From Comamonadaceae bacterium (GTDB lineage Bacteria; Pseudomonadota; Gammaproteobacteria; Burkholderiales; Burkholderiaceae_C), in contig CANBRM010000013.1 in the NCBI GenBank assembly GCA_947371915.1, positions 1-44,624 on the forward strand: a stretch of 44,624 nucleotides of DNA, in the 5' to 3' direction. The notes below the pieces were generated by a model, which saw nothing but the letters and a program-made list of their open reading frames with translations, was not told the DNA's origin and ran no database searches. The position numbers and the translations under genes are program-made. Below are positions 40,195-44,624 of the stretch, in pieces (within the stretch, counting starts at the first letter, position 1; each line of letters starts with the position of its first letter).

Positions 40195-43100
40195 ATGACC
40201 ACGGCTGCCGACAAAGCACACATGCAACTCCAGGGTTTGTACGACCCATCCAATGAACACGACGCCTGTGGCGTGGGCTTTGTCGCTCACATCAAGGGCA
40301 AAAAGAGCCACGCCATCGTGGGTCAAGCGCTCAAAATTTTGGAAAACCTCGACCACCGGGGCGCTGTGGGTGCTGACGCACTCATGGGCGACGGCGCGGG
40401 TATCTTGATTCAGCTGCCAGATGCGCTGTACCGCGAAGAGATGGCCAAACAAGGCGTGACCTTGCCCCCCATGGGCGAGTACGGCGTGGGCATGGTGTTC
40501 TTGCCTAAAGAACAAGCCTCACGTTTGGCTTGCGAGCAAGAGCTCGACCGCGCTGTCAAAGCCGAAGGCCAAGTGTTGTTGGGCTGGCGCGATGTGCCGG
40601 TCAACCTCGACATGCCCATGTCGCCGCGCGTGCGCGAAAAAGAGCCAGTGATTCGTCAAATCTTCATCGGCCGTGGCAACGACGTGATCGTGCAAGACGC
40701 GCTCGAGCGCAAGCTGTATGTCATTCGTAAAACAGCCAGCGCTGCCATTCAGCACTTGAACTTGAAGCACGGCAAAGAGTATTACGTGCCTAGCATGTCT
40801 AGCCGCACCATCATCTACAAAGGCTTGTTGCTGGCCGATCAAGTCGGTACTTATTACCGCGACTTGACCGACGAGCGCTGCGTGTCCGCCCTCGGCTTGG
40901 TGCACCAACGTTTCTCGACCAACACCTTCCCAGAGTGGCCATTGGCTCACCCTTACCGCTATGTGGCGCACAACGGTGAGATCAACACGGTCAAAGGCAA
41001 CTACAACTGGATGAAGGCCCGCGAAGGCGTGATGTCTTCTCCTGTGTTGGGCGACGACCTGAAAAAGCTCTACCCCATCAGCTTCGCTGACCAGTCTGAC
41101 ACAGCCACGTTCGACAACTGCTTAGAGTTGATGACGATGGCGGGTTACCCCATCAGCCAAGCCGTGATGATGATGATTCCCGAGCCATGGGAAAACCACT
41201 CCACCATGGACGAGCGTCGCAAGGCTTTCTACGAATACCACGCAGCGATGTTGGAGCCATGGGACGGCCCAGCGTCTATCGTGTTTACCGACGGTCGCCA
41301 AATTGGCGCGACGCTGGACCGCAACGGTTTGCGTCCTTCACGCTACTGCATCACCGATGACGACATGGTCATCATGGGCTCTGAGTCTGGCGTGTTGCCA
41401 GTGCCTGAGAGCAAGATCGTTCGCAAGTGGCGTCTGCAGCCCGGCAAGATGTTCTTGATCGACCTCGAACAAGGGCGCATGATCGATGACGACGAACTCA
41501 AAGCGGGTCTGACCAACACCAAGCCTTACAAACAGTGGATCGAAAACGTCCGCGTTAAGTTGGACGACGTCAAAGCCCATCAAGGCGAGACCGCGCAAGC
41601 CAGCGACGTGTCCTTGCTCGACCGTCAACAAGCTTTTGGCTACAGCCAAGAAGACATCAAGTTCTTGATGGCGCCTATGGCCATCAACGGCGAAGAGGGC
41701 ATTGGTTCGATGGGCAACGACAGCCCCTTGGCTGTGTTGTCTGGCAAAAACAAGCCGCTCTACAACTACTTCAAGCAGTTGTTCGCGCAAGTGACCAACC
41801 CACCGATCGATCCGATCCGTGAAGCCATCGTCATGTCGTTGGTGTCGTTCGTGGGCCCTAAGCCCAACTTGCTCGACATCAACCAAGTCAACCCACCCAT
41901 GCGTTTGGAAGTCAGCCAGCCCGTGCTGGACTTCGCCGACATGGCCAAGTTGCGCGACATTGAGCTCTACACACACGGCAAGTTCAAGAGCGCCACGCTC
42001 GACATGACGTACCCACTGGCTTGGGGCCACGACGGCGTCGAAGCCAAGTTGGCGTCGTTGTGTGCTGAAGCTGTGGACGCCATCAAGGGTGGCCACAACA
42101 TTCTGATCATCAGCGATCGCGCTGTGAGCGCCACCCAAGTGGCAATTCCCGCTGTGTTGGCCTTGTCTGCCATTCACCAGCATTTGGTGCGCGAAGGCTT
42201 GCGCACCACCGCTGGTTTGGTGGTTGAAACTGGCAGCGCCCGCGAAGTGCATCATTTCGCCGTGTTGGCAGGCTACGGCGCAGAAGCCGTGCACCCCTAC
42301 CTTGCGCTCGAAACCTTGGCTAACTTGCACAAAGAGTTGCCCGCTGATTTGTCGACCGACAAAGCGATCTACAACTACATCAAAGCCATTGGCAAAGGCC
42401 TGTCGAAGATCATGTCCAAGATGGGCGTGTCGACTTACATGTCTTACTGCGGCGCGCAGTTGTTTGAAGCCATTGGCGTCAACAGCGAAACCGTGCAAAA
42501 GTATTTCACCGGCACACCGAGCCGCGTGGAAGGTATCGGCATTTTTGAAATGGCCGAAGAGGGCATCCGCATGCACAAGGCCGCGTTCAGCGCTGACCCC
42601 GTGCTCGCCAACATGCTCGATGCCGGTGGCGAATACGCTTGGCGTGCCCGTGGCGAAGAACACATGTGGACGCCTGATGCGATTGCCAAGTTGCAGCACA
42701 GCACACGTTCGAACAACTTCAACACGTACAAAGAGTACGCACAAATCGTCAACGACCAAAACAAGCGTCACCTGACCTTGCGCGGTTTGTTCGAGTTCAA
42801 GATTGACCCCGCTAAAGCCATTTCGGTGGACGAGGTGGAGCCAGCCACTGAAATCGTGAAGCGTTTTGCGACTGGCGCGATGTCGTTGGGTTCTATCTCG
42901 ACAGAAGCACACGCCACATTGGCCGTGGCGATGAACCGCATTGGCGGCAAGTCCAACACGGGCGAGGGCGGTGAAGACCCCGCGCGTTACCGCAACGAAC
43001 TTAAAGGCATCCCGATCAAGCAAGGCGATAGCCTGAAGTCCATCATTGGTTCTGATGTGGTGGAGGTGGATATGCCTCTGCTGGCTGGCGACAGCCTGCG

Positions 43101-44624
43101 TTCACGCATCAAACAAGTGGCTTCGGGTCGCTTTGGTGTGACGGCTGAATACCTGTCGTCGTCGGATCAAATTCAGATCAAGATGGCCCAGGGTGCTAAG
43201 CCTGGCGAAGGCGGCCAATTGCCAGGCGCGAAAGTGTCTGAGTACATCGGCAAGTTGCGCTACAGCGTGCCAGGCGTGGGCTTGATTTCGCCTCCGCCAC
43301 ACCACGACATCTATTCGATCGAAGACTTGGCACAGCTGATTCACGATTTGAAGAACGTCGCCCCACACGCCGACATCAGCGTGAAGTTGGTGTCTGAAAT
43401 TGGCGTGGGCACCATTGCCGCCGGCGTTGCCAAGTGCAAGGCAGACCATGTGGTGATCGCGGGCCATGACGGCGGTACAGGCGCTTCGCCTTGGTCATCC
43501 ATCAAGCATTGCGGCTCGCCTTGGGAAATCGGTTTGGCCGAAACCCAACAGACCTTGGTGCTGAACGGTTTGCGCGGACGTATCCGTGTGCAAGCTGACG
43601 GCCAAATGAAGACCGGTCGCGACGTGGCTGTGGGCGCTCTGCTGGGCGCTGACGAGTTTGGCTTCGCCACCGCACCGCTGGTGGTCGAGGGTTGCATCAT
43701 GATGCGCAAGTGCCACCTGAACACCTGCCCCGTGGGCGTGGCGACACAAGACCCCGAGTTGCGCAAGAAGTTCACCGGCAAGCCTGAGCATGTCGTGAAT
43801 TACTTCTTCTTCATCGCTGAAGAAGTGCGTCAAATCATGGCGCAGTTGGGCATCCGCAAGTTTGATGATTTGATCGGTCGCGCGGATTTGCTCGACATGC
43901 GTCAAGGCATTGAGCACTGGAAAGCTTCGGGCCTCGACTTCGGTCGTTTGTTGGCCGTGCCTCAAGTGGGCAACGACGTGCCTAAGTTCCATGTGGCTCA
44001 GCAAGACCACGGCTTGGAAAAGGCGTTGGATCAAAAACTCATCGAGAAATCCAAGCCCGCCATCGAGCGCGGCGAGAAGGTGCAGTTCATGGAAGTGGCC
44101 CGCAACGTCAACCGCTCCGTCGGTGCGATGTTGTCCGGCGCTGTGACCAAGGTACACCCAGAAGGTTTGCCCGATGACAGCATCCGTATTCAGTTAGAAG
44201 GCACGGGCGGTCAATCGTTCGGCGCGTTCTTGTGCAACGGCATCACCCTGTACTTGATTGGCGACGCCAACGACTACACCGGCAAAGGTCTCTCAGGCGG
44301 CCGCGTGGTGGTGCGACCTAGCCTCGACTTCCGTGGCGACGCCGTGAACAACATCATCGTGGGTAACACCGTGATGATTGGTGCAACACGCGGTGAAGCG
44401 TTCTTCTCCGGCGTGGCCGGCGAGCGTTTTGCAGTGCGTTTGTCTGGCGCGACCGCCGTGGTCGAAGGCACAGGCGACCACGGTTGCGAATACATGACGG
44501 GTGGCACAGTCGCGGTGTTGGGTAAAACCGGCCGTAACTTTGCAGCGGGCATGAGCGGCGGTGTGGCGTACGTGTACGACGAAGACGGCCAGTTCGACAA
44601 GAAGTGCAACACCGCCATGGTTTC
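40195..44624 (+). CDS. gltB: Glutamate synthase large subunit, 5' part (3' end outside window)
   Basis: NADPH-dependent GOGAT alpha chain making two glutamates from glutamine and 2-oxoglutarate. The frame is open from ATG 40195 to the window edge (about 1476 codons of roughly 1550 expected). A 24-residue propeptide precedes Cys25 in [11 protein letters not shown], the N-terminal glutaminase nucleophile after processing. The central domain follows, then the FMN/2-oxoglutarate domain ([45 protein letters not shown], and the 3Fe-4S cysteines in [16 protein letters not shown]). The C-terminal GXGXG-type beta-helix is partly present. gltD is expected downstream. ATG 40222 is a less likely alternative start. 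Confidence 0.97.
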   Translation, partial: MTTAADKAHMQLQGLYDPSNEHDACGVGFVAHIKGKKSHAIVGQALKILENLDHRGAVGADALMGDGAGILIQLPDALYREEMAKQGVTLPPMGEYGVGMVFLPKEQASRLACEQELDRAVKAEGQVLLGWRDVPVNLDMPMSPRVREKEPVIRQIFIGRGNDVIVQDALERKLYVIRKTASAAIQHLNLKHGKEYYVPSMSSRTIIYKGLLLADQVGTYYRDLTDERCVSALGLVHQRFSTNTFPEWPLAHPYRYVAHNGEINTVKGNYNWMKAREGVMSSPVLGDDLKKLYPISFADQSDTATFDNCLELMTMAGYPISQAVMMMIPEPWENHSTMDERRKAFYEYHAAMLEPWDGPASIVFTDGRQIGATLDRNGLRPSRYCITDDDMVIMGSESGVLPVPESKIVRKWRLQPGKMFLIDLEQGRMIDDDELKAGLTNTKPYKQWIENVRVKLDDVKAHQGETAQASDVSLLDRQQAFGYSQEDIKFLMAPMAINGEEGIGSMGNDSPLAVLSGKNKPLYNYFKQLFAQVTNPPIDPIREAIVMSLVSFVGPKPNLLDINQVNPPMRLEVSQPVLDFADMAKLRDIELYTHGKFKSATLDMTYPLAWGHDGVEAKLASLCAEAVDAIKGGHNILIISDRAVSATQVAIPAVLALSAIHQHLVREGLRTTAGLVVETGSAREVHHFAVLAGYGAEAVHPYLALETLANLHKELPADLSTDKAIYNYIKAIGKGLSKIMSKMGVSTYMSYCGAQLFEAIGVNSETVQKYFTGTPSRVEGIGIFEMAEEGIRMHKAAFSADPVLANMLDAGGEYAWRARGEEHMWTPDAIAKLQHSTRSNNFNTYKEYAQIVNDQNKRHLTLRGLFEFKIDPAKAISVDEVEPATEIVKRFATGAMSLGSISTEAHATLAVAMNRIGGKSNTGEGGEDPARYRNELKGIPIKQGDSLKSIIGSDVVEVDMPLLAGDSLRSRIKQVASGRFGVTAEYLSSSDQIQIKMAQGAKPGEGGQLPGAKVSEYIGKLRYSVPGVGLISPPPHHDIYSIEDLAQLIHDLKNVAPHADISVKLVSEIGVGTIAAGVAKCKADHVVIAGHDGGTGASPWSSIKHCGSPWEIGLAETQQTLVLNGLRGRIRVQADGQMKTGRDVAVGALLGADEFGFATAPLVVEGCIMMRKCHLNTCPVGVATQDPELRKKFTGKPEHVVNYFFFIAEEVRQIMAQLGIRKFDDLIGRADLLDMRQGIEHWKASGLDFGRLLAVPQVGNDVPKFHVAQQDHGLEKALDQKLIEKSKPAIERGEKVQFMEVARNVNRSVGAMLSGAVTKVHPEGLPDDSIRIQLEGTGGQSFGAFLCNGITLYLIGDANDYTGKGLSGGRVVVRPSLDFRGDAVNNIIVGNTVMIGATRGEAFFSGVAGERFAVRLSGATAVVEGTGDHGCEYMTGGTVAVLGKTGRNFAAGMSGGVAYVYDEDGQFDKKCNTAMV

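Noticed and set aside
41338-43023. Open frame of about 561 codons on the minus strand, antisense to gltB
   Set aside because: It mirrors gltB codon structure; the translated product is His/Gln/Val-rich without family motifs, as is typical of shadows.

Overview
The window is a gene-dense piece of a betaproteobacterial chromosome. Protein families, gene order (cyaY divergent from lptM-lysA, mrcA divergent from pilMNOPQ-aroK-aroB-dgt, gltB) and the Leu codon preference for TTG suggest Burkholderiales, probably Comamonadaceae of the Limnohabitans/Rhodoferax type. That placement is inference from gene content, not from a marker gene. No rRNA, tRNA, CRISPR array or prophage is visible. Both edges cut genes: tyrS on the left and gltB on the right.

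Layout. 1-3.8 kb: tyrS (3' part), a CDF metal exporter, dtd and dbpA. 3.9-7.7 kb: phoH-ybeY on the minus strand, almost back to back with ruvAB, then a histidine phosphatase. 7.7-12.5 kb: a TetR regulator with a probable operator, an acyl-CoA dehydrogenase, a DUF2147 protein, an enoyl-CoA isomerase/hydratase and a PaaI-type thioesterase, i.e. a small acyl-CoA module, faced by a YciA-type thioesterase. 12.5-15.6 kb: an Atm1-type ABC exporter converging on metK. The metK leader holds what looks like a SAM-II-type riboswitch plus a stem that masks the Shine-Dalgarno sequence. 15.8-19.3 kb: two LpxL/HtrB-type acyltransferases, then an epoxide-hydrolase-like protein and engB on the minus strand. 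19.4-23.7 kb: cytochrome c4, msrPQ, lysA-lptM and cyaY.

23.8-33.1 kb is the conserved mrcA / pil / aroKB / dgt neighbourhood. Its pilus assembly genes are compressed: PilM and PilN are one protein with PilM shortened, PilO and PilP are one protein, and PilQ has no AMIN region. Five genes have become three, with overlapping start and stop codons.

33.1-40.1 kb looks like accessory content between dgt and gltB: an MFS transporter, a DUF1415 protein, two methyltransferases, a minus-strand AtuA / small AtuA-associated protein / Bug-receptor operon, and a RAYT (REP-associated tyrosine transposase) gene bracketed by two 25-bp palindromes in inverted orientation. The right palindrome ends 5 bp before a candidate gltB promoter. 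No stretch over 300 bp lacks a gene. The most informative non-coding stretches are 15607-15803 (metK leader), 7711-7767 (TetR operator), 26180-26304 (mrcA/pil divergent region) and the RAYT flanks.
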